NCBI GenBank assembly: GCA_946800325.1
Contig: OX326958.1
Span: 1,250,001-1,314,000 of the forward strand
Direction of reading: 5' to 3'
Length of the DNA: 64,000 nucleotides
Origin: Luzula sylvatica
Taxonomy: Eukaryota; Streptophyta; Magnoliopsida; Poales; Juncaceae
Below are positions 43,396-54,142 of the stretch, in pieces (positions within the stretch are counted from its first letter, which is position 1; every line of letters starts with the position of its first letter). The position numbers and the translations under genes are program-made. Below the pieces are notes generated by a model that ran no database searches, was not told the DNA's origin, and saw only the letters and a program-made list of their open reading frames with translations.

Positions 43396-44260
43396 ATGTA
43401 TCAATTTCATGTCTTGCTTTTGTTTTTCATTTATTGCCATGTGACATGAGGAATTTTGAAATTATTAGTTAAAAATTCTGCATATATTTTTTTTGTGACT
43501 AAATCGAGAAAAATTATATGTTACTAGCAATTATCCAGCGTAATTGCGCGAGACTTCATATTCTTTTTTTTCTATATTTTTTATATAATTTGTTTAAATA
43601 GCATTTGCGTTGATGTGTTTAAACTCAATTAATATAATCATAATATATTTTTGTATACATGCTCGATCAGAGTCGAAATCTGTAACTCTTCAGTAAAACA
43701 ACTAAGTCCACCTTCGAAAGAAAAGGATCTGACTGGGGTTTTACAAAATACGTCGAAATAGAAGAGTTCGAGAATTCACCATGCCTTAACAATGACTCTT
43801 TTGAGATAATATGCATTGTTACTGTAGTAAAACAATCGTATTTGAAATCGACAAAATTTGAACCGGTTGTAATACCTCCCTCCGACTTAAACCACCATCT
43901 TCACCAGCTTTTTGAAAGCGACTGATTTTGCAGTGTTTTCTCTTTTGTGGTCGATTTCTTTGTTTTTTTTCATTTTCGGATATGAAATGACTGATTTTGT
44001 TGTGCTTCACGTTTTTTTGATCCGTTCAATATGGTAGTCAGGGTTTCGTTTTTCTGTGTTTTTTCTTTTACTGGATATTTCTGCCGAGAATGTTGTCGAG
44101 GAAAAAATATGTTGGTCACTGCTGATTGTTGGGTGATATTTACTAGATTGAGGAACTGAACTTAGGTTATCTTTGTTTGTGGGATTTGGTAAATACTTTG
44201 TCCATTTTATGCTGAATTTGTGTGTGTTCATGTGTGTTTCATCTTTGTTGGATGTTATTT
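43396..44260 (+). pseudogene. 3' flank of MATH-BTB 1 with Helitron-like end and second MATH-BTB fragment
   Basis: The 3' flank (to 43523) is shared with copies 2 and 3. At 43524-43527 CTAG adjoins a near-palindrome agcgtaattgcgcg (43538-43551), which on the minus strand gives hairpin-CTAG/T, a Helitron 3'-end pattern. The part 43690-43922 is a MATH/BTB linker fragment (GSDWGFTKYVEIEEFENSPC-like) closest to copy 3. It is missing both ends and stops after FES. Then 43923-44260 is non-coding and nearly identical to 49665-50000. Confidence 0.75.
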
Positions 44261-44718
44261 ACTGGTGTCATTAAATTCAATTGCAATTGCCCTGTTAGCA
44301 TTGTTTGCCAACAATTTATATTCAAATTCAATTAATGATATGTTATTAAAATGTTGATAAATTATTTGAGAGATGATTTGACGTCGTGACATAATGATGT
44401 ATGATGAGTACATCAAAGACGTTGATGAAATGTCACGAGGACAAAATAAAATTTCTCATAAATTATCTAACTTATGTATATATGTTGAGCACTTCGGAGT
44501 ATATTTTTTTTCTTTTTAAGATTTTTTCTAACATGTGTGACTTGCGAGTTGACCCTAACAAAGCAAATACAAGGAATATAATTTATCCCCTTTTCAATTT
44601 AGTCAATTTTTTAATGAATTTTGTACAAATAAGCCTTTTTAATGGAGGGGACTATTGAGAAATAAAAATAATGCATAAAAGATTAGGAAGAACATATTGA
44701 GGTCATGTACATGAAAAA
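44261..44718. other. AT-rich intergenic DNA unique to unit 1
   Basis: No gene or repeat recognised. The ORF at 44401-44658 has no domain. Confidence 0.35.
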
Positions 44719-44862
44719 CTATGTTGCGCGGATACTCCAAAAAACCGAATTTAGCCGTATTCCCGTATCCGTATCGTATCCTAAATCATATGTTAAATTT
44801 CCGTATCGCCGTATCCGATACGCGTCGCCGTATCGTCGTATCGGCGTATCCGTGCAACACAG
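44719..44862. mobile_element. 144-bp hAT-type MITE, GTATCCG-rich
   Basis: TIRs are ctatgttgcgcggatac at the left and the complement of gtatccgtgcaacacag at the right. It is flanked by the 8-bp direct repeat atgaaaaa at 44711-44718 and 44863-44870. The interior is a series of cgtatccgtatcg motifs. Non-coding. Confidence 0.9.
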
Positions 44863-44974
44863 ATGAAAAATAATTGGGCTCTTTATTTTAGGTGTCTTTG
44901 TTTTAGGTGCCATGTGTGGGCCTATAAAACTGGTGCACTACTTTGAGAGGGTACTTGTTCTCTACACTCCACAC

Positions 44975-45752
44975 CAGTGTTGTAGATGACGGAAAACGAT
45001 ACGGTACGGTCGGTCACCGTTTTAATGTTTCACCGTAAAATGGTCGTAAAACGGTTGAAAAAACGGTAAAAAAACGTTCACATAAATTGGTAATATTTTA
45101 TATCAATTATAGTTAAAATTTAAAGACAAAAAATTTGGACAAGAAATTAAATTCAATTAACACTCACAATTTAAATACTTGTTTGATTCTCATGCAAAAA
45201 AGTATAAAAATAAAATAATAATCACATAAAAAATAAAAAATAATTAAATCATAACACATAATTAAATCAACCCAAACAATCATAACACACAATCATTTGA
45301 CTCACAAATTAAATCAAATTAGCAATCACAATCACAATTCACGGAGAAAAAAATTAATCTTTGTTGTGAAAAAAAAAACAGTCATTGTCACAAATTAATT
45401 TGAGTCATCGACATTACTTAGTCAACAGGAAGAAGAACGGAAGAATGCAGCTTCCCAATCATTGTCGTGAAGATGAAGAAGAACTAAATCGGAGACTCGG
45501 TGAAAAAAAATTACGTGCCGAGAAAAATAACTAGCCAAAAAAGTTAACAAAATTCGTGTCCAAAATAATTAGAAGAAAAAATCGGTATGTAAGACAGGTT
45601 AAAAACATTTTTCGATCAAAAAAACGGTCAAACACGGTTAAAAAACGTTTGACCATTTTTTGAAACGGAACGGTAAAAAACGGTACGGTCTTCCACCGTA
45701 TCACCGTTTTTTTACTGTTTTTCGATGTTTTTCGGTGTTTTTAACAACATTG
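44975..45752. mobile_element. 778-bp hAT-type MITE, ACGGT-rich ends
   Basis: Ends are cagtgttgtaga at the left and the complement of aacaacattg at the right, with flanking 8-bp repeat ctccacac at 44967-44974 and 45753-45760. Both subterminal regions are full of aaaacggtaaaaaacggt-type motifs in opposite orientation. The AT-rich interior has no transposase. Confidence 0.88.
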
Positions 45753-45760
45753 CTCCACAC

Positions 45761-46379
45761 AGACCATTAGAATCCACTTTTTTTTTGGAATTAATGGATG
45801 AATCCATTTTTTGTGTTTTCAGGGGCAAAGTATATTTTTTCCCATTACCTTTCGGCCATCTCATTTCTGTGTTTTCCCTTCATCCAGATAACATAGATAT
45901 TGGGCTCTTCATTTTTCAAGTACCAATAAATATTTGATATAAAAAAGAGAGACTCTTTTATCATGACATAAATTAATCACGAAGTATATAGTGCTACTAT
46001 ATAAATAAATTAATAAATGATGAGATTAATTTTTTATATAATATTGTGTTTATCATCATTAAAATTAGTATTTCATATCAAAATGAATATCTGAATTAAG
46101 ATGTGTGAGGGCTGTTCTATAAATATTAAGAAAAAAATATATGCATTGTTTTTAAAATGCAATGGTTTTAACTTGGTACGTGACATCTAGAAGTGAAAAA
46201 ATTAACATTCAATACAATACAAAATTAATTACGTGAAATATTCACTTAAAAATATAACCAAAAAATTAGGCATTTTAAATTAAGTTTAACAATCTCAGAA
46301 TTCAAGACATTTACATATCTCACTCAGAAGAAGGCCGAAAAATAAAGAAAAAATAACACAAATGATATTATTTAAGAGA
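45761..46379. other. Displaced MATH-BTB 3' flank DNA
   Basis: The part 45838-46090 matches 34285-34540 downstream of the ABCE1 chimera (ctcatttctgtgttttccct, aaaaaagagagactctttta). In unit 1 it lies 2.4 kb after the gene; at the chimera only ~130 bp after it. It marks old flank separated by later insertions. Confidence 0.6.
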
Positions 46380-47190
46380 TATGCTTCTTTGTAGTTTTGG
46401 TGAATTTATTTAAGAGCAAAATCCTCTTCTTTGTCTCTGTATAAATAAATCAAAATAATTCTATTAAAATTAATTTGCAATTCATAAGAATCTTCTTTCA
46501 CACATTATATTGACTTTTCAATCATATGAATTATTATATTTTAAAAATCGGTTGAAACATCAAATATTTGATATTTAAAATTACAGAAAAGTCCATTAAG
46601 TATCACCTGTTTTCCAAATTAGGTACCTAAACTTTCAAACCAATCAATTTGGTCCACCAGAAACTTTGAAACCAATCAAAAGAATATAATATATTAAGTG
46701 TGACATTTGATCAATGTTTCATTTAAACAGTAAAAAGGGCATTGAGAAAAGTGGCGAATCGCCACTTGCGTCCTCTCGTCCGATTTCGTAGCCACCGAGC
46801 CTGAGTGTCGCCCTTCTTCCTCTTCTTCTGTCGAGCCTGAGTTGTTCCCTTGTGACCGCTAGAGTTTTGACGGTGGATTATTTTTTGGTTCGAGCAAATG
46901 AAAAGAAAGAGCATGCGCGTGGCGCGTGGAGTATTGTTATTCGGAAGAAGCAAACGGTAACAGCAGGCGACGTGGCCGAATGTGGGAAGGACAAAATGTT
47001 TTACATTATATCTATTTAAAAATTTGCTCTATTAAGGACGCGGAATATGTTATCAAAAAACAAAGTGTGGTGTGTTTTTAACAATGTTGGACTTTATTGT
47101 TCTGGATTTATGTACGTTTGTGTGGGGTTAATAGTTAGAATTTGGAGTGAGATATGCTATGGTTTGTACGTGTGTATTTAGTTCGAACGT
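46380..47190. repeat. Duplicated intergenic segment (also at 63465-63745)
   Basis: The part 46385-46490 matches 63470-63575 (ggtgaatttatttaagagca). The part 47030-47155 matches 63608-63740 (ggacgcggaatWtgttatca, gtgtggggttaatagttaga). The 500 bp between these blocks in unit 1 is absent at the second site. A small GC-richer piece at 46740-46975 has no clear ORF. Confidence 0.75.
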
Positions 47191-47229
47191 CTAAATATTG
47201 ATAAACAAACTCACGAATGATTTCATCAA

Positions 47230-48075
47230 AAAAAAAATAATCCAAACCAAACACAAAGGCACTAAAAAATTTCTAAAGTGAAAAGCAAAAACTACAACTA
47301 TCCGGTTCATTTGAGCTAAAACAAGAAGAAAGTAAAGTAATAACTCTTGCTTACATATTAAAATCCAAGGCCGATTCAGAATCTCCACCCCGTCAACCTA
47401 AATCCGCTCTCATTCTCTCTCTCTTTTCTGTTCTATGAGAGACTAATTGCCTAACTGGTAGCCATAATAATTAAAGAACTTCGTCCTATTTTTACTTGAA
47501 TAATATACAATTTTCTACTAATACGATGAAATGGCAACGACCATCGAATAGCGGTCTTTTTAGAACATTCTAGAGCTCTCTAAAAATAGAAAAGTACGTT
47601 TCATTTGTTGTTTAGTAACTTTTGCGTAAAATATATATGTACAATAATTCTTTGTCGGGAAAATATTAAATATAGTGAAAATTGAATTTGTTTTTTTTTT
47701 GAAAGAAATCTAATCCACGAATCGTGGACATATTTGATGTCATATTTTTTATTGATAATATCAAGGGATTCGAACCCATGACCTATGATATTTGTGCAAA
47801 GCACCTCACCACTAGGCCATGAGACCGTTGGTGAAAATTGAATTTGTTATTAATGGATGGTGCTGAGTGATTAGAGGATGAATGGTTCACAGTTATTTAG
47901 GGAAATTAATTAAGAATCTTAGTTAGATGAGCACTATATATATATATCAGATGTAATTCATTCAATTAGGTCTAATAGAAAAGAACTTCTGTCTATATAT
48001 TCTCCCCTTACATTAGTCTTCGTAATTCATTCAATCAAGCACGCATCATAATTCTTGGATCCATCAACTCAAGGA
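47230..48075 (+). promoter_or_regulatory. Upstream region of MATH-BTB gene 2, UBC-promoter-like
   Basis: Matches 41640-42327 apart from the SINE at 47693-47830 and a short loss in the leader. The HSE-like agaacattctagag is at 47562-47575 and the TATA box (ctatatatatatat) at about 47935-47949. Confidence 0.65.
47693..47830 (-). mobile_element. tRNA-derived SINE with empty site in the paralogous copy
   Basis: On the minus strand it has an A box (tggcctagtggt) and a perfect B box (ggttcgaatcc) about 45 bp apart, a non-tRNA body and an A-run 3' end. The 18-bp target duplication gtgaaaattgaatttgtt is at 47675-47692 and 47831-47848. The corresponding place upstream of MATH-BTB 1 (about 42066) has one copy of this sequence and no SINE. 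Confidence 0.93.
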
Positions 48076-49143
48076 ATGGCGACGGAATCAAATGGAATTA
48101 AACTTCACAAAAAAGAGAGCGCATCAACTATCCTAGTAGAAAATGTTGTAGGATCTCACCGGTTGAAGATTACGAATTATTCTTTTCAGAAATACAAAGC
48201 AGAGCTTATTTATCCTAATTGCTTAACATCTGTCATTTTTACCGTTGGAGGATATGACTGGGTAATCAAATATTATCCCAATGGACGTGATAATAATAGC
48301 AGAGGTTATTTATCCTTCTTCCTTGAGCTTCGAAGCGAGGCCAGGAACGTACAAGTGGAACTGAACTTTACCATGCTGGATAAGAGCAGTAATCCGAAAC
48401 TGTTCAGCAGGACATTTATTCAAACCTTCGGAAGAAAAGGGTCTGATTGGGGTTACCCAAAATACGTCGAAAGAGATGAGTTCGAGAATTCATCATGTCT
48501 TAACAATGACTCTTTCGAGATAATGGGTACTGTTACTATACTAAAAGAATCATATTTGAAATCGACCAAATTTGAACCGGTTATAATATCTCCATCCGAA
48601 TTAAACCATCATTTTCAACAGCTTTTCGAAACCGGCAAAGGAGCAGACGTTACCTTTCAAGTTGGTGAAGAAATTTTCAAAGCCCATAAAATCATTCTCG
48701 CAACAAGATCGCGGGTCTATGATGCTCAATTTTTCGGTTTAATGAGTGAGGAAAGAAACACTATAATACTCGACGATATTGAACCGGAGGTTTTTAGGAT
48801 TTTTCTCCACTTTGTATATTCCGAATCATTGCCGGTGTCGGAAGAGAAGGGTAGCGTAATGTATCAGCATTTACTTGTGGCTGCTGATCGATATGAAGTA
48901 GAGAGGTTGAAATTAATTTGCGAAAATAAGTTATCTCAAAACATCGGAAAGGACAATTTTGCGACAACTTTAGCCTTGGCGGAACAGCATAACTGCGGGA
49001 GGCTCAAAGCTTCGTGTTTAGAATTTGTATCCTCTGTTGAAATTCTCGTTGATGTTATGGAAACAGATGATTTTGACCATTTGAGTCGAAGCTGCCCTTC
49101 TATTCTCAAGGAGCTAATTAAGAGTGTGACTAATAATAAATAG
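48076..49143 (+). CDS. MATH-BTB protein 2 (BPM-like CUL3 adaptor)
   Basis: Intronless, 355 aa, starting MATESNGIKLHKK. It is about 92-95% identical to the gene at 42328 with no indel, and has the same MATH, BTB and BACK-like regions. Differences are scattered (FGIKGSDWG versus FGRKGSDWG; AARSRVFDAQ versus ATRSRVYDAQ; SREGNTTI versus SEERNTII) and many change amino acids. The frame is intact, so both copies are probably functional. It is the second unit of a tandem duplication with a ~5.75 kb step. Confidence 0.95.
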   Translation: MATESNGIKLHKKESASTILVENVVGSHRLKITNYSFQKYKAELIYPNCLTSVIFTVGGYDWVIKYYPNGRDNNSRGYLSFFLELRSEARNVQVELNFTMLDKSSNPKLFSRTFIQTFGRKGSDWGYPKYVERDEFENSSCLNNDSFEIMGTVTILKESYLKSTKFEPVIISPSELNHHFQQLFETGKGADVTFQVGEEIFKAHKIILATRSRVYDAQFFGLMSEERNTIILDDIEPEVFRIFLHFVYSESLPVSEEKGSVMYQHLLVAADRYEVERLKLICENKLSQNIGKDNFATTLALAEQHNCGRLKASCLEFVSSVEILVDVMETDDFDHLSRSCPSILKELIKSVTNNK

Positions 49144-50010
49144 ATGTATCAATTTCATGTCTTGCTTTTGTTTTTCATTTATTGCCATGTGACATGAGGA
49201 ATTTTGAAATTATTAGTTAAAAATTCTGCATTCTTTTTTTTTGTGACTAAATCGAGAAAAATTATATGTTACTAGCAATATCCAGCCTAATTGCGCGAGA
49301 CTTCATACTTTTTTTTTTACATATTTTTTATATAATTTGTTTAAATAGCATTTGCGTTGATGTGTTTAAACTCAATTAATATAATTATAATATATTTTTG
49401 TATACATGCTCGATCAGAGTCGAAATCCGTAACTCTTCAGTAAAACAACTAAGTCCACCTTCGAAAGAAAAGGATCTAACTGGGGTTTTACAAAATATGT
49501 CGAAATAGAACAGTTCGAGAGTTCACCATGTCTTAACAATGACTCTTTTGAGATAATATGCATTGTTACTGTAGTAAAACAATCGTATTTGAAATCGACA
49601 AAAATTTGAACCGGTTATAATACCTCCCTCCGACTTAAACCACCATCTTCACCAGCTTTTTGAAAGCGACTGATTTTGCAGTGTTTTCTCTTTTGTGGTC
49701 GATTTCTTTGTTTTTTTTAATTTTCGGATATGAAATGACTGATTTTGTTGTGCTTCACGTTTTTCGATCCGTTCAATATGCTAGTCAGGGTTTCGTTTTT
49801 CTGTGTTTTTTCTTTTACTGGATATTTCTGCCGAGAATGTTGTCGAGGAAAAAATATGTTGGTCACTGCTGATTGTTGGGCGATATTTACTAGATTGAGG
49901 AACTGAACTTAGGTTATCTTTGTTTGTGGGATTTGGTAAATACTTTATCCATTTTATGCTGAATTTGTGTGTGTTCATGTGTGTTTCATCTTTGTTTGTG
50001 GTCTTCTGGC
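49144..50010 (+). pseudogene. 3' flank of MATH-BTB 2 with Helitron-like end and second MATH-BTB fragment
   Basis: Duplicate of 43396-44260. The Helitron-like CTAG/hairpin is at 49272-49300. The linker fragment is at about 49438-49670, with one extra A (acaaaaatttg near 49600) shifting the frame. Homology to unit 1 ends near 50000. Confidence 0.75.
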
Positions 50011-51330
50011 AAATATTCAAGAGAGTAATTGGTGCCAGTAAATAAAATAATTGACAAGGATAATATTTTCTTTAATTAAAATGCATGTTATTGTATTTCT
50101 TTTTTGTTATATTGTTAATCTTTTATTTTGTCGTTGAATTAGGGGATATCAACGACAATTTCTTCGTGCAGTATATGTTGGATTTGTACGAAATGGTCTG
50201 ATCGAATTCATGTCTACTATTTTCGAGGTGATGTGTGTAATTTGTACGAAATTCAGGGTTTTTTTTGTAAATATTACAATTTTTCCGATGAGGAATACGC
50301 TATGCAGGCTTCAGGCATGGCTGTATCAGGGCACGCCGATATGGAATCTGTATGATGTCTCCTAGATCGAAATGGTGTGATAGAATACATGTCGACTCTT
50401 TCGGAAGTGATGTGTGTAATTTGGGAGAAATTCAGGGTTTTTTGGTAAATATTAGAATTTTTCCGATTAGGGTTTCGCTCGCGTTCCTTCTCTCTTGCCA
50501 ACAATTGAATTTAGCGGGAAACACCATGGGGCGCAGGCTTGAGGCATGGCTGTACTGAGGTACGTTGCGAATTTGCAACTCGATTTCTATAGTTCTGCAT
50601 GGTATTCTTCTAATTCAACCCTTTCATTTTATTTTGCTTACCTTTGTTTTGAGCAAGGATTTATTTGTAATTTCTGTGAAATTTTAGGATTAGCGTTGGT
50701 GGATTCATGCCACTGATGCAATTCGGCAGAAGTAACATGGCGTACTGGCTCAAGGCATGGCCGAACCGGGCTTTATGGCGAATTTGCAACTCGATTCAGA
50801 GAGTTCGGCATTGTATTTTTGTAATTCGGCCCTTTTATTAGCTTTATGTTAATTTTGTTTAGCGCATGTATGCAATATTTGTGGAAATTTAAGGTGATTG
50901 ATGGACTCTTGCAATGCATAAAATTGCAAAAAATAAATACATACAAATAAACAAAATACAAATACGAGTGCGCATACAAAAAGAAATTCAAATACAAATA
51001 TAACAAAAAAAACATAATTGGAAAAATGACTGGAATTTGCAATATGAATAACGAAAACGGAATACAATAAACGAAAACGAAAACAAAAATCAAACATCTG
51101 TGCCAAAAAGTCAAAACAACCAAAAATGCTGTGTTCATGCCAAAACCATAAAAAAAATCATGCCAATTAATTAACACAAAATTACTTTTCTGATGTGTAA
51201 GAAATCAACATCATTATGAACCATAAAAATATTTTCTCTTAAACTATATCATATGATTTGTTCATGTCAAAACAACTAAAAATGAGGCACGACAAGTTTA
51301 GTAGTCATTCTAAACATTTCACCCAAATGT
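50011..51330. repeat. Non-coding region with imperfect ~180-230-bp tandem repeats
   Basis: Block A (gatgtgtgtaatttg, agaaattcagggtttttt, aatttttccgat) occurs near 50229 and 50408. Block B (caggcttSaggcatggctgt) occurs near 50305, 50534 and, diverged, 50744. Block C (cgaatttgcaactcgatt) occurs near 50568 and 50770. No ORF with a known domain; AT-rich from 50880 on. Confidence 0.6.
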
Positions 51331-51668
51331 GACACGTGCCCACGCTCTCTGGCCCCTATACTCATTCATCCTCGACAGCAGAACTCAACAGAGAAAAGAG
51401 AAAAGAGAGAAAAGAGAAATAAGAGAGAGGGACTGGCGCGAAACCCTAAATGAACGGAGACGCGGAGATTTTGGCTACGATGCAGACGACGCCCTCTCTC
51501 TCCCCTCTCGGCCCGGTCATTCTGTCACGACCATTCTTAAATCTCTAATCAATTATTTTATCCTTGAATGAACGACGAGATCGAGCTAGGGTTTAGTTCT
51601 GAAGAAGACGAAGGAAGTACAGAAATGGCAGAAGAGTAAAGAGTTTGGTCGTGTACCACCAAAGAAGA
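51331..51668. other. Possible gene leader or LTR-flank sequence
   Basis: A GC-richer stretch with a short GA-rich run (51380-51430) and small open frames (51329-51571) that have no recognisable domain. It abuts the proposed 5' LTR. Confidence 0.3.
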
Positions 51669-52035
51669 ATGTATTATACTCTATCTTAGTGTTCGGCCCA
51701 CGGGCCTTGTTTTCATTGGGTAGATAGTTCGGGCCTCACTCGAGCTAGAATAGGTGCTCTCCAGTGAACTGGAGAGAGTTCGTTTATTTGCTTATTCATA
51801 TAAAAGGAATTTTTATGTAATAGACTAGGTTATGAAATGAAAAACCAATTCCTTTTCTTAAGATTTTGTTACTGCTATTTTTGTTTTGTTTAATTTACAA
51901 TTAAATTCAAAAATACCAAGTTTTTCTCTTATTAGTGATTGGAACACCGATCTCCTCAGGGAGATCTTCCTTTTCTCACCTTCTACCTCCCACCAAATTC
52001 ATCTTCTCCGGTTATACCATCAAAAGGGTATAACA
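51669..52035 (+). repeat. Probable 5' LTR of the plus-strand gypsy element
   Basis: Starts tgtattatactc and ends gggtataaca, TG...CA ends with a partial inverted match. It is followed by ttTGGTATCAGA (52036-52047), which fits the initiator-tRNA-Met primer site. The start is approximate because no 3' LTR is present for comparison. Confidence 0.6.
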
Positions 52036-52085
52036 TTTGGTATCAGATTCAATCGATCCTACTCTACGATCATCCAGATCTAGAG

Positions 52086-54142
52086 ATGGCCGCCAATCAA
52101 ATACTTACAAGATCGAAAACATGGAATCAAGATAAAAGTAAGGAAGGATCTTCTTCAAATCAGCCCAGTGAGTTGGAGGAAGTAAAACAACAAATAGAAA
52201 ATCAAGATGAAAAGATGCGAAAATTCCTGGCTGACAATGAAGAACAACAAAAGAGATTAAGAGATGAGTTAGATGGTAAATTCACCAAACAATTAGAATT
52301 AATTCAGCAACAAATCTCTCAATCCCTATCATTCTCAAATCAATCCCAAATGGAATCCAATGGAGCTAGTAATTTAGGGGGTCAGAACATGATGTCATCA
52401 TCCCCCACCCAAGTGAGGCCTCCCAATCTCATTGCCGATGTCCTCCAAACCCTAGGCCCACCCAACTAACCATGAACCACCACATTCCCAGCTCACTAGC
52501 ATCTGTTCAACCTCAAATTAATGGTGTCTCATTCATGAATGTTGGATGTCCAACCTCGAGTAGCATACCAATCAGCAATTCAATGGGAACCAACCTCAAC
52601 CCCTCGTTTATCCAACCATGGCACTCATCAGTGATAACTCATACCATGCCTCCAAATCCCACCAATCAATTCTACCCACCATATACTTTTCCATTACCCA
52701 CAAGCCCACAAATTCCATCAGCCCTAATATTCATGCAACCCCGTTCATCCCCTTTCAACAAATACCACGACCACAACAACAAGCATTTCATCAAACACCT
52801 TATGTGCCAGCACCACACATACCATACCAACACAATTAGGGGTGGGCAAATGGTTTGGTTTAAATGGGAACCGAACCGAACCGATCGAACTCAGTTTAAT
52901 CGGTTCGGTTTTTCGGTTTATTTGGTTCGGTTCGGTTCAAAAAATGATATTGTTCGGTTTATTCGGTTCGGTTCGGTTTTGGTATTTTCATAACCGTTTA
53001 AACCGAACCGACCGAATTAATACTATTTTTCATTTTTTTCTATTATATTTATATAAAAAAATTAAAATTAATTATTGTAAAATTAGAAACAACGTAAGTA
53101 TATTTTATATGATTTGTTTTTATATTTTTTTTGTATATAACATTTGAATTTTAACATTATAAAACTGCTAATTCGGTTCAATCGAATAAACCGAATAAGA
53201 AATTCGGTTTATTCGGTTCGGTTTTAAATCGGTTCAAATTTTATTCGGTTCGGTTCGGTTTGAATCTAGTCCGGTTCGGTTTAATTCGGTTTGCTCTTAT
53301 TCGGTTCGGTTCGGTTCGATTCAACCGAATGCCCACCCCTAAACACAATCCACCACCACAAACTCATTTCCAACAACCAACCAGAGTGGATTTCCCAACA
53401 TTTGATGGGTTCAACCCGAGAGGATGGATCCAAAAATGTGAATTTTTTTTTCACATTTATCAAACTCCTGAATGATTCAAAGTAAGCTTAGCGGCTATGC
53501 ACCTGCAAAAGAAAGCTGAAACATGGTTTCAGGGAATTCTTTTAGCCAAACCATATCTCAATTGGACAAATATGATCGAAGAGATCACAGATCGCTTCGA
53601 GAATCAAGATGCAACTATCATCCAACAGATCAAAAATCTCAGACAGAAAGGAACTGTCGAAGAATACAGATCTCAATTTGAAGAGATGAAAGGATTCTTA
53701 TTAAGAGACCATCCTTCATTTGAGGAAGAATACTTCCTGCACAGTTTTTTAGGAGGGCTCCAAGAAGAGATTAGAGTATCGGTGGAGGCTGCGGATCCTA
53801 AAAACCTAAAAATGGCAATAAAACTGGCTAAGAAACAAGAAGCAGTGTATAACTCATGGTCAAAAAATCCAAAAAGTAATTTTAAAAATTACAGAAAATC
53901 AAATCTAACCTCAAATACTACTGGAGAGAAATTCTGTTATAAATGCAAAGAGCCAAATTGGACTCCAAGCCATGTTTGTAAGAACCTTGTCTTACACTCT
54001 TTAGAAATTAATTCAGAGAAAACAATCGAAGAAGAAAGTGACCTTGAAGAAGAAGAGTTACTACAGGCCATTCAAACTGCTTCACTTGAACAAGTTGAAA
54101 CAGTTAATCTATCTTTAGCATCAGTTAAAGAAGGGAAAAAAG
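52086..54142 (+). pseudogene. Gypsy gag (interrupted)
   Basis: The start is MAANQILTRSKTWNQDK, 40 bp after the primer site. An N-terminal coil (ELEEVKQQIENQDEKMRKFL) and a Pro/Ser/Asn-rich linker follow. A frame change occurs near 52469 and a 505-bp MITE at 52837-53341. The retrotrans_gag core resumes at 53380 (RVDFPTFDGFNPRGWIQKCE, then [10 protein letters not shown]), interrupted by TGA at 53472 where an Arg is expected. A zinc-knuckle-like [15 protein letters not shown] is near 53937. It no longer encodes one protein. Confidence 0.85.
52837..53341. mobile_element. 505-bp hAT-type MITE, CGGTTCGGTT-rich, inside gag
   Basis: Perfect 12-bp TIRs taggggtgggca / tgcccaccccta with 8-bp target duplication aacacaat at 52829-52836 and 53342-53349. 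Subterminal regions are filled with ttcggttcggtt and its complement aaccgaaccg. The AT-rich core has no ORF. Non-autonomous. Confidence 0.95.

Noticed and set aside
47740..47825. A functional tRNA gene
   Set aside because: A and B boxes are present, but there is no cloverleaf; a body and A-tail with target duplications show a SINE.
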